From contig NC_052516.1 in the NCBI RefSeq assembly GCF_014356525.2, positions 26,671,796-26,735,795 of the forward strand: a stretch of 64,000 nt of DNA, given 5' to 3'. The translations under genes were made by a program, and so were the position numbers. The stretch is from Nilaparvata lugens (lineage: Eukaryota > Arthropoda > Insecta > Hemiptera > Delphacidae). This document shows, piece after piece, positions 11,516 to 21,700 of the stretch; position 1 is the stretch's first letter, and every line of letters begins with the position of its first letter. The notes beneath the pieces are model-generated. The model saw nothing but the letters and a program-made list of their open reading frames with translations, searched no databases and was not told the DNA's origin.

Positions 11516-11793
11516 TTCAAGAAACTTTTTCAGGCTGAGAACGATTCTCATTGTTGAGTAGGCCTATGATTAATCGTTATTCACACCTACCTCAAATTCG
11601 AGAGTATTTGGTTGAAAAGTAGGCCTACATACTACAGAAAATGTTCTGCCAAGTATGATAATATCACACCCACCTATCAATAGCCACACAATTTCAACCA
11701 TTTAGTTCCACCACTTAAGTTTAATTTCACCACTTCATTACTTTAAGATTGGAAATCAAATAATTCTCACAAAAACGGAATTTCGGTACTCAC

Positions 11794-11850
11794 CGGTTCT
11801 AGCCTTTCAATCAGATAGAGAACTTCGGAGACTACTTGTCGATGAACTGC
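11794..11850 (-). other. minus-strand paralog, non-coding exon 1
   Basis: About 30 nt downstream of the TATA box on the minus strand. The sequence ACACAGCAGTTCATCG closely matches exon 1 of the + gene. The exon ends AGAACCG before GTGAGT at 11,793, the same donor as in the + gene. The 5' limit is approximate. Confidence 0.6.
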
Positions 11851-11878
11851 TGTGTTGAATATTGAGGAGAGATCCTGC

Positions 11879-11886
11879 TTTATATA
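11879..11886 (-). promoter_or_regulatory. TATA box of the minus-strand paralog
   Basis: The minus strand reads AAGTATATAAAGCAGGATC. The + gene has AAGTATAAAACGCAGGATC at the same position relative to exon 1. Confidence 0.65.
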
Positions 11887-12690
11887 CTTTAGTACAGACA
11901 CTTATTTCCCAAATTCAAACGCAATAAATTGTTCAATTCGAACAGTATTTAAACAGTAGTTTTCAAAAGATATAAAACAGAACTGATCACAAGTTGTTTT
12001 AACTTGAATTTCAGTATTGTGTGACTGATGTGAGATTCACTTCAAACAGTCAGAATTACTTGTGAAATAGCATCTATGCTGACATTTGAAACAATGGCCG
12101 ATAAACGTCATTTACTGACAAACTTATATTTAAATTCTCGTAACGTTTCCCAAATTAATATTCGAATAGGATCCAATTCATTGGAGCAGCTGCATTGTTT
12201 GCATTGTCGATTTTATTGCCATCGACATGTAAAATGTCGACAATTTCTGAACTCAAAGCAGTGAGCTAACTTACAGTGACTCATGACCTTGTAATATTAA
12301 TTGAAACTATGAAGAGTTTCTGAAAAATTATGAGGGAAATTATATGAAATCAAAACTAATTCAGAAATCATTATAGAGAAACAAAGGAAAAAAGGGAGAG
12401 TTTAGGGAAAATTGAAAATGGAAAGGGAAAATTGAAACCATGAAGAGTATCTAAAGAGAATGACATGAAATTGAAATATTTCAGAAAGCATAATGTGGAA
12501 TAATTTAGAGCATTCATATCAAGGGATATAATAAATAAAAGCAAGTGGATTTAAAAATACATCTTTTAAATTACTTCTAACTCACCTGATTATGATTTTA
12601 TGTCGAATGATGTTGGTGCAGAGTAATATTCATGTAAATATTATTGGATAATGTGAATTGAGACGATTATTGATCGAAATATTCATTTGT

Positions 12691-13347
12691 TTCCATAATT
12701 TTCACCAACTCTGTATAAATAGTGTAGATATGGTGAAGAGGATATAGAATAAGAATGAGAAGATAGAAAATGAAACAGTTGAATACACGTTTTATCTATG
12801 ATCACTCTAAAGCTGAGTTAGCAGAGTATGACAAACTGGAAGTATGAAGAATTGAAAACTTGACGTAATGGAATCTTGAAGAATTGAAAATTGGCCTATT
12901 ACTATACTCAGTAAATTGAGGATCTATATGCGAAATTTCAAGTTAATCAGCCTAGTAGATCTGACGTGATGATGCGTCATTCGTGAATTTCCTATACCGT
13001 ACGAGTATAAGCCGGTTCTTTATTTTATGATAATATAGACTAGGTATTATATCATTAAGACAAGGTATATTATATAGACTATATATACTATATAGGCAAC
13101 CCGAGATCCGCAAGGGTATAATTAAGAACTTGACAAACTGAAAACTTGACTTACTGAAATCTTGAAGAATTTAAAATAGGCCTATCATCATCCTCGGTAA
13201 ATAAAGAATCTATATGCAAAATTTCAAGTTTATCAGTCTAGTAGTTCTGACGTGATGTCATCGTCACGTCATCGTTATGTGACGGTGATGATGCGTCATT
13301 CGTGAATTTCCTATATTCCGTACGTGTAAAAGCCGGCTCTTTCCTCT
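12691..13347. repeat. two copies of a dispersed repeat of about 220 bp
   Basis: 12,835-13,025 and 13,090-13,340 share AAATTTCAAGTTAATCAG-like text and GATGATGCGTCATTCGTGAA. Further copies lie at 38,335-38,560, 42,110-42,335 (inverted) and 62,145-62,365. Most copies have a CCCGTGCTCC..CAAGGGT end. No coding potential is seen. Confidence 0.6.
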
Positions 13348-13560
13348 ATCTATATATATAAAAGCGAAATGGCACTCACTCACTGACTGACTGACTGACT
13401 GACTGATCACTCACTCACTCACTCGCAGAACTAAAAATCTACCGGACCAAAAACGTTCAAATTTGGTAGGTATGTTCAGTTGGCCCTTTAGAGGCGCACT
13501 GAGAAATCTTTTGGCAATATTTCAACTATAAGGGTGTTTTTAAGGGTTTAAAGTTCGTCT
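13348..13560. repeat. ACTG/ACTC simple repeat and associated element end
   Basis: Begins TATATATATAAAAGCGAAAT and runs through (ACTG)n and (ACTC)n at 13,376-13,425 into a conserved-looking stretch (CAAATTTGGTAGGTATG). I associate similar starts with arthropod Helitron-like elements, but I cannot confirm the class here. Confidence 0.35.
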
Positions 13561-13824
13561 TTTAGCATGTATATTCTTCTTATTCTCTTAATTATAATTG
13601 AAAAAAGGCCATACCATATGTTAATATAGAACTATGATCTAGAGAGAGTACCTCTTCGAAACAGTTGTTTACTGGTAACTAAATTAATAATTTTGTCAGG
13701 TTGGCATTAAGTTGAGTTGACCTTGTTAGGTTGGCACCAAGTTGAAGATTGAAATGCATTTATCGCGGAAAAATTGATTGGGCACTGCTACTTCAATCAG
13801 AGTTATTCCTGGGAATATTATATT

Positions 13825-14048
13825 ACTAGCCGTCAGGCTCGCTTCGCTCGCCATATCCGTTTAGCAAGACGTTTAGTCTGGACCCCCGACTGGATCGTCC
13901 TAACATATGATAAAAATGCTTAAATCAAAAATGCAGGCGAGCGAAGCAAGCCTGCTGATCTCATTCTTGGACGATCCAGTCGGGGGTCCAGGGGGCGGAG
14001 CCCCCTGGCTAGACGGATATGGCGAGCGAAGCGAGCCTGACGGCTAGT
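13825..14048. mobile_element. 224-bp foldback element with 6-bp target duplication
   Basis: Perfect 36-bp inverted ends begin ACTAGCCGTCAGGCTCGC. TATATT is present on both sides (13,819-13,824 and 14,049-14,054). A second inverted block (GGACCCCCGACTGGATCGTC) lies inside. GC-rich compared with its surroundings. The superfamily is not clear from the ends. Confidence 0.65.
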
Positions 14049-14501
14049 TATATTATAGATCATCAATAGATCACCATCTGGAATGTTTCCCCAAAAGTTG
14101 ATCCAATGAACTTTAAAATCAGAATGCCTTATCAGCTTGATTTTCCCAGTCGATTCAAAAAATATTTTGATCTAGGGCTATTTATTTTCAACTGTAGAAG
14201 GGTTGTATGATTGTCTGTTCTTGCACCCCTTGCCCTTGGAGTTTGTGACCTTGCGGCCATAAAAAGATAGAGCTTACGACCCCGTTACGCCTGGTCCTAC
14301 CTGTCTATTGGGAAATCCACACCTGGTCTTCCCTTGGATTTTCATAGGTTGAATAATGTGAATAAGAATATTTTTTTCCTTTCAAACACCACTGAAGGAT
14401 GCTTCTCATCTGGAATTTCCTTAAGGGCCCTACACACCTACAGATTTGGCTCGCGGATTTGGCCTGTGTCCTTAAACGACTCAGAGCAAAATCACTACAC
14501 A

Positions 14502-14722
14502 CTATAGTGAGGTCCACGTTATAATGACAGTATTTGATCAACTTTGGTTTTACTATCCTTGTCTATCATTCGACAAAGCCGGTGGTACTATCCTTTTATA
14601 GGTCCACAACGATGCCAATTATGTTTTTGACAGTGTAGAAATATAATCAATTAATGCAGAGAATCGGCATCGCTATTCTCCTATCTTTATCCACTGCCAT
14701 TATAACGTAGACCACACTATAG
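14502..14722. mobile_element. 221-bp MITE, CTATAGTGAGG family (copy 2)
   Basis: Same ends as 10,611-10,985 but shorter inside. Inserted within the 14,424-15,699 transposon, so it is the younger insertion. Confidence 0.7.
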
Positions 14723-15189
14723 TAGTAAGCAATGCGAGCCCAGCCTGCCCTACTTTTCAAGGCTATCCTCTCCACCAAAATCTAAATCGTCCAATAATGG
14801 AGATAGAGGAATTTGAATTCAGCTACCCCAAATTCTTGAAAGCGGCAGTCCCATTTTCGAAAATACCCGAAAACAAGGGAATTATGGCTGTTTTTAATAT
14901 AGCTTTCTATTATCATAGTAAAAACGTACTGGGCTAATAAGATAATAATTTTTTGCTCACAAAGGGACAGGTTTTTAGAAGTGTTTGAACACTTAAAAGT
15001 TTAGGTCTAAACATGAACATTTTAAAAACTTTTTTTAAATTTTAAACTTTAAAAAGATGAATCCAAATATGAAATCAGAAAATCAAAAATCAACTATGAA
15101 TATTATGAAAAGAGTTGAATATGGATTCAACTCTGACCATTTTCACTTCCCTTTCCTCCTTATTGTTATCTTATCTGTCTCTCTACACA

Positions 15190-15190
<1 letters not shown>

Positions 15191-15231
<41 letters not shown>
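15191..15231. repeat. (TC)n microsatellite
   Basis: About 20 uninterrupted CT units. Confidence 0.95.
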
Positions 15232-15232
<1 letters not shown>

Positions 15233-15702
15233 GGATATTTTTAATATTCCCACAATAATTAATAAATAATCCCACAGATAATTAATTTCCCACAAGTGGA
15301 CAAAAATAATATAAAAAAAGTTCATTCTTATTGAATTAAAAATTGAAATATGTTTATTCTACAGCTAATAAATTTTTTTGGGAAACACATTTTACAGTAC
15401 TAGTACTTTCCTGCTATAAGTTCAACTAAATTCTTCATAGAAATAGAATTCTTCATTAATAACATTAAAGTGTTCACAGAGTTTTCATTTTCGACTATTT
15501 TAGAGCTCCCGCGAACAATTCCACCATGTTAGATTCGAGGGTGCTGAATCCGAATCTGAAATCAAAATTTTGCTTTCTCGATTTTTAGGCGATTTCGATT
15601 TTGGTAAATACACGCGCCCGGCCGGGAGAGCCTACACACTCACGGATTTTGCCCCGAGCCGAGCCGAGCCGAGCCAAATCCGTAGGTGTGTAGGGCCCTT
15701 TA

Positions 15703-16414
15703 GATTGATGATGAAAGTCTAATTTTGACAAAGGAAAATATACTGGATCGAATAGAATTTTTATTTGATTATTCTTAATGAGAACTCGGACACATGAATA
15801 AATGAATGAAAACGTGGGGCGTTTTCCTCCTCAGTGTAACTGGAACGCTTTCGCTTAACGGTCAGTGAAGCTCTTGGAAGAAAGAAGGGGCTACAGGAAC
15901 CTCCCTCCAAGGTGAAGCCGGTCTCTCCGTGAAATCTAGGTAAGATTTTGGAACAACAACTGGATATGAGTTTTTCACATATAATAAAACTGCCCTATCA
16001 CTTGAGTTTCCACTTACAGCAGCTTCTTAATTTCTAGCTCTATGTTAAAATTGGGTAAGTGGATTGATGAATTTCGCTGTTATATACTCGTATACAGTAT
16101 TTATATATGTTCTTATCCAAAAGAGGAAGAAGTGAGTCAATTTCATTGGTCTAAGAACCTGCTGAATGGTCCCAAAAAATATTTTTAATATTTCAAGTTG
16201 ATTGCTCAAAGCGTTTGATAGCCATCGTTGAACATAACTAATGCTAAAATCCTTGAGTTTCATCTTAACTCGCTACTCCCGTTCAATCTTCATTCTCAAA
16301 TTCTTCAGATCTCGAATAATTCACGTATCATTTACCAAGAATTAACTCATAACTTGGTGTCTCTCTCTCATCGTGTTTCACTCCTCAATCATTAAAAAGT
16401 ATATTTTTAAGATT
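15703..16414. other. intergenic, with a short GC-rich coding-like patch
   Basis: 15,850-15,946 is unusually GC-rich. It has one open frame of about 30 codons (ERFRLTVSEALGRKKG...) that starts after a TAA and ends in TGA, followed by AGGTAAG. I cannot name it. It could be a captured exon scrap or chance. The rest is AT-rich with nothing seen. Confidence 0.25.
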
Positions 16415-17174
16415 AATAAAGATTATTTTGATCAATAATCGTCTCAATTTTGATTATAAAATAATCTACAAGAATTACTTAGCACCTATATTATTACAGA
16501 TGAAATTATAATCGGGTAAGTTAGAAGTAATAGAATCAATTGAAGATAATTATTTTCGAATCCACTTGCTTTTTTTATTATTTTCCTTGAATGCTCCAAA
16601 TTATCCCACATCACGCTTCTCTTCATAGTTCAATATTCTCAAAGTTTTCTCTATAATTTCTCTTGCGTTCTCGATCATATTCTATATAATGATTCCTAAA
16701 TTTCCTAAATTATTTTTGATTTAACATAATTTTTCAGAAACTCTTCATGGATTTAATATTACATAACAAGGTCATGTGTTACTGTAAATTTGATATCATC
16801 CACATGTTGATGGCAATAAAATCGACATAAAAAGTCAACAATGCAAACAAGGCAGCTGCTCCAATGAATTGGATCCTATTCAAAAATTAATTTGAAAAAG
16901 GTGACGAAATTCTCATAATAGTTTGTCAATTAATGACGTTTATAGGCCATTGTTTCGCTGTCGGCATTGTTCAAATGGGAAGAATTGATGCTATTCCTGA
17001 AGTCATTCTGACAGTTTTAAATGAATCTCAATCCAGTCAAACAATACTGAAATTCAAGTTAAAACCACCTGTGATCAGTTCTGTCCCATATCTTTTGAAA
17101 ACTACTGTTTGAATACTTTTCATATTGAACATTTAATTGCGTTTCAATTTGGGAAATAAGCGTCTGCACTAAAG

Positions 17175-17181
17175 TATAAAA
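17175..17181 (+). promoter_or_regulatory. TATA box of the large secreted-protein gene
   Basis: TATAAAA in the context CTAAAGTATAAAACGCAGG. The start of transcription should be near 17,205. The element and its neighbours are conserved in the inverted paralog. Confidence 0.7.
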
Positions 17182-17205
17182 CGCAGGATCTCTCCTCAAT
17201 ATTCA

Positions 17206-17267
17206 CCACAGCAGTTCATCGCCAAGTTTCCAAAGTTGTGTATCAAAAGTTTGAGAGGGTAGAACCG
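17206..17267 (+). other. large gene, non-coding exon 1
   Basis: Starts about 30 nt after the TATA box and ends AGAACCG before the donor GTGAGT at 17,268. There is no ATG in a useful frame. The sequence is conserved with the minus-strand copy (CAGCAGTTCATCG). The exact 5' end is inferred. Confidence 0.6.
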
Positions 17268-17498
17268 GTGAGTAGGCTACTGAAATCCCGTTTTATGCTA
17301 TTTATTCTATTTTCAGTTCCATTGGAATCATTCTAGGTATTTGGGTAGGATGAAACAATTTTATCAAGCTTGTGTAGCATTTGATGAGTGTTGGATCATT
17401 CTTTCCAGGATATTTAGTATGAATTTTTCATCAATTATTAATCTTGTGTTTTGAGATAGGTGTGGATAGCGATTAATAATACTCAACAGTAAGTGCTA

Positions 17499-17638
17499 GT
17501 TGCACAACAGCCGGTTAAATTTTAACCGTGATTAATTCCAGGAGAACCAATTAGAGAAGCTGTCTTTTCAAAAACGCCTTCTCTGATTGGCTATCGTGAA
17601 ATTAATCACGGTTAAAATTTAACCGGCTGTTGTGCAAC
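17499..17638. mobile_element. GTTGCACAA palindromic MITE (copy 1)
   Basis: The ends GTTGCACAACAGCCGGTTAA and its complement form nearly perfect arms around CCAATTAGAGAAG and CTTCTCTGATTGG. Family members lie at 25,172-25,307, 25,917-26,060, 40,042-40,166, 52,140-52,287 and 54,465-54,612. It is in intron 1. Confidence 0.7.
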
Positions 17639-17680
17639 CGGGCCTGAGCACTACCTCCGTTTACGGCGGTAGTGGCCTGA

Positions 17681-17866
17681 GGCTAGCTACACACACATCG
17701 ATATTTTTTGTTCTTACGATATTCTGCCGTCCTTATAAATTCTATTAGATTAAACAGATGATTTCAAACAGATGATGTTAGAGTTAAGTTCCGTTCAACC
17801 AGATAGAATTCATAAGGACGGCGAAATATCCTACGAACAAAAAATCGATTTGTGTGTGCAGGGCTG
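17681..17866. mobile_element. palindromic MITE, ATTCATAAGGACG family (copy 1)
   Basis: The arms pair ATCGATATTTTTTGTTC with its near-complement and GCCGTCCTTATAAATTCTAT with ATAGAATTCATAAGGACGGC. Relatives lie at 27,592-27,756, 49,783-50,205 (interrupted) and 50,206-50,340. Confidence 0.65.
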
Positions 17867-18065
17867 GAGAGTGATCAATTTATTGTATTATAATTGAAAA
17901 AGTTTCTTGGGATAGACTACAACAAAAATATGCTGTGAATAAAGAAAAATTTTGGAAGAGTAGACTTTAATTTTGTGTACATCCTTCTTCAAATAAGGTT
18001 AGTGCTGAATATGCTTCTCAATTGAAGCTCGAATATAGTCTGAATAATCATTTTAATTTTTCCAG

Positions 18066-18125
18066 ACTTGAAGAATGAAGTTGATTCCACTAATTTCCAT
18101 GGTCATTTACATAGGATTACTTTCG
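18066..18125 (+). CDS. large gene, exon 2 (signal peptide)
   Basis: TTTTTCCAG precedes it and GTAAGT follows. The ATG is at 18,075. It encodes MKLIPLISMVIYIGLLS, ending in phase 0. One basic residue followed by a hydrophobic run fits a secretory signal. Confidence 0.75.
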
Positions 18126-18728
18126 GTAAGTTTCCAAAACTAAGGTAACTTGTTTTGCCTGATTAATTAGGTAACTTATGCCTGATTTAATTGAGGACTT
18201 CAGTGTCTGATAATGATCAAACGATGCAATATCCTTGAAATTCATTGAAAATCGTTAAGAAAGTTGAAAAAAATTGTTGCAGGTACGAGTTAAAAGTGAA
18301 GCAGGGCCTGAAGTAGACGATGAAACAATAGCTGCAAGAGGTGAGTTGATTAACATTGATCAACCATGAATTGAAGTAATAATCATTGGACATTTTTTGG
18401 TAAGAGCTATGACAAATAATTGATCAATTAAACAAGTCAAGTACCTACTAGTGTGATTAAAATTAGGGTGTTGATCGTGACAAAAAAATATGCACGACAA
18501 ACAAAATGACAGTCACTGTCATCAATGTGAGTGAATAAATGATGTAGTTTCATGTTGTTCATAAATTCATATTCTGTTCTATATTCTTAAAACTGATAAA
18601 CTCTATATTCACTAATAACTTTCAGCATTGCTCAAATGGTTATCTCTAGTGTTATTTAAAAGTGGATTTCACGATACAGTAGAAAAATCAGCATAAACCA
18701 CATCACAATAATAATAATAATAATAATA

Positions 18729-18792
<64 letters not shown>

Positions 18793-21700
18793 TTCCCCCA
18801 AAGTGCTTACTTTACTCCCTGGAACATAATACTGAAGTGTCACTTTTTTGCTCTCGAGAGTAAAAAACAGGAAAACTCCATAGAGCGTAAAAGTGACTCC
18901 ATTTAAATAACATGGGAAGCATCTCTATTTCAAAAACGTACATTCGGAATAGGTTAGAAGGTCTAAGCTCAGATGAGGGAGCATATATAGTAGTCATTAA
19001 ACCAACTAAATTTAATACCTCAACCAGACATTAATTTGATCTATATATGAAATTTATGTTTGTATGCTAAAATTATTACAAACTTCATATCACTATATTA
19101 CAGAAATGTATATTTTTTTTATTCCAAGTTATTCAAAATACCAGCCAACGAATATTCCTCATTAACTAATCAAATTTGAAACGGGAACTTCATCATAGCT
19201 GTAGTTGTGGCGGCCATTGTTGTTAAAACTTTTGCCGACAGATAGCACTGTCGGCGGAGAACTGTGATCACAAGCCAGCTGTTTCTGTTTACTTTTTAGA
19301 TTATGTTGTAACACATTTTTTGGTCACATACGTTTCTAAAAATTATTTTATTTGCAGTTTTTATAAAAGAGTAGGTGGGGGAAAAATGTTGTGTATATCA
19401 CGAGTGAAAAATGTTTTTTCTCCCTCAGAAAGATTGTTGCCCTCGGCTCCGCCTTGGGCTTCAAACTTTTCCCTCAGGGAGAAAGAACAGTACTTTTCAC
19501 TCTAGATATACAAATAACTATTTACGTTATCTGGTGGAATAGTTGAAATCTGAATGAATACTTTTTACAGAACTTTTCAAGAAAATAGCTGGAAAGGATA
19601 TTTATTCTACTGTTACTATCGAGAAAATCAAGGCTTATGAGAGTAATTATCACCTAAACTTGGATGGTGAGTATATTTTATTAAAGGTTCACATCTTCAT
19701 TTCTTTTCTCTACATGTATAACTGAACGTTATGTTTTTCAAAATGATTGAAGTTATTGTTTTATTCAATCGACAATACCATGAAAAATTTAACCTCGAAA
19801 TTGAATGGATTTATCTCTTACCGAATTTGAAATGATCTGTCCCAAAAATTTAAACTTTAGGCGCTCATATCTCGAAAATAAATGATCGGAAAAAAAAGGT
19901 TTCCTGAGAAAACTTTTTTATGTTGATAGCTTGATAGTAGCCTAAACAAATCGAAAAACTTTGAAAAATTCCACAAGTAAAATGTTCTTTCTACAACTGC
20001 GCGTATAAAAAGAATTTACATACTCAATTCTCCTCGTAATACAGCTTATTTCTGAGGAGAATCTACTTTTTCGCTCGATAACCATCCGCGCATGCGCAGT
20101 AGATTTACTTTATGCTCCCTTATCATTTGCGCATGCGCAGAAGAGTTTCTTTACGCTCCCTAATCAGCTGATTGTAAGCAGCTCGCCAAAAAGTCAGATC
20201 TGAACCTAAAAAGTCGGTAATTGTAACTCCGCCGATATAATTAATTTAACAGGTTTGGGCAGTTGTAGAAAAAATGTTGTAGAAAAAAATTCACGCATAA
20301 TGCTTCTTTATCGCTCTTGCAAAATTATCAAGTGACGCAAAGCGAACTGTTTTGTGTGAGCGATAAAGTCGCGCATTACGCTCTTAATATATAAATAGCT
20401 TTTTTCAGCCTCAATCCTCTCTTACCAATTATTCCTCTCCAGGTCTGCATCCATAGTCCACGTCGCAAGGTAGTCGAATGTTGTTTGATATGCCGCATGA
20501 TAGCTTGATTTTATTTATATCATTGTCTAGCGCACAAACTATGATTAATCTCTATTTCTCAAAGTCTAACTGTCTTGAAAATAAAGATAGAAGATTTTTG
20601 ATTCCATATTAGATTTTAGCACAACCAATTTCCGTAAATATCTTAAAATAGGGGAGTTTTAGCGGTTGCTTTTGTACCGCTACTCTGTCGTCAAGGTCAC
20701 TAAAAATGTGTTCAACTTGTAGTGCCTCATGCAACCCATTGGTCTGGCTCAAACAGAGAGTACCTATAAAATGAAATAGTGGGTAGGTTTGTGATTTTGT
20801 ATTCAAATAAATGCAAAGTTTTTTATTCATTGTGATACATTCTGTGATTCATTTAAAGTATTATGTCAACTTTCAAAATTCAAAATCTTCAAATTCCTGG
20901 ACCAAAAATCAAGTGACGAAGCAGTGTGTGATATCATAACCTCAACCTTTGGACAACATTAACTTCCATCTAGCTTCGAATTCCCATCTAGCTGTTTACC
21001 CTGTTGTCATTATGCAGTAGCGGAAGTCTTCGGGGTGATTTACAGCATTCAACTGAGATTTTCGTTTAATGATGATTAAACATCACCTTTTTATCAAAAT
21101 TTTTAGAGAGAAATAGTACAAGCTCAGCCTAGTTTTTCCTTCAATGTCATAATTATAATTATTATGATTGAAGTATTTTGTACAATAAATGAATGAATTA
21201 TATTCATAACATTTCATATTCTCTGGGTTCAAGTCGCGTCTAGCAACTGTCGAGGTATCATGTTTTAAATCATACCCATTATTACAAGCTCATTGCATTT
21301 CACCTACTGTTGCTGCATCAAATCGGTGGTGATGGAAACGAGGTTCCCATTATATGAATTCACCTCTCGAGATTTCCATTGAATGAATTCTCCTCTCAAG
21401 GTTTCCATTGAATGAATTCTTCTCTCAAGGTTTCCATTGAATGAATTCTTCTCTCAAGGTTTCCATTGAATGAATTCTTCTCTCAAGGTTTCCATTGAAT
21501 GAATTCTTCTCTCAAGGTTTCCATTGAATGAATTTTCCTCTCAAGTTTCCATTGAATGAATTCTTCTCTCAAGGTTTCCATTGAATGGATTCTTCTCTCC
21601 AGATTTCCATTGAATGAATTTTCCTCTCAAGGTTTCCATTGAATGAATTTCCCTCTCAAGGTTTCCATTGAATGAATTTTCCTCTCAAGGTTTCCATTGA

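Larger units (their letters stand above)
11765..12690 (-). repeat. promoter-region inverted duplication, arm 1
   Basis: Reverse-complement homolog of about 16,415-17,300. It contains exon 1, the TATA box and about 800 bp of upstream DNA (shared ATTGGAGCAGCTGC, GGGAAATAAG and AGACGATTATTGATC motifs, with scattered indels). The arms face away from each other, giving a divergent gene pair. Confidence 0.7.
14424..15699. mobile_element. 1.28-kb transposon with 30-bp inverted ends and TTA duplication
   Basis: The ends AGGGCCCTACACACCTAC at the left and its complement at the right differ at one base over 30. TTA flanks both sides (14,421-14,423 and 15,700-15,702). Inside lie a nested CTATAGTGAGG MITE (14,502-14,722) and a (TC)n run (15,191-15,231). 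No transposase frame is visible. The TTA duplication points to the PIF/Harbinger group. Confidence 0.65.
16415..17300 (+). repeat. promoter-region inverted duplication, arm 2
   Basis: Homolog of 11,765-12,690 in opposite orientation. It includes the upstream region, TATA box and exon 1 of the large + strand gene. About 3.7 kb of transposon-rich DNA separates the arms. Confidence 0.7.

Noticed and set aside
12076..12264. 62-codon ORF
   Set aside because: It lies in the duplicated promoter region, and the homologous stretch near 16.8-17.0 kb does not preserve the frame.
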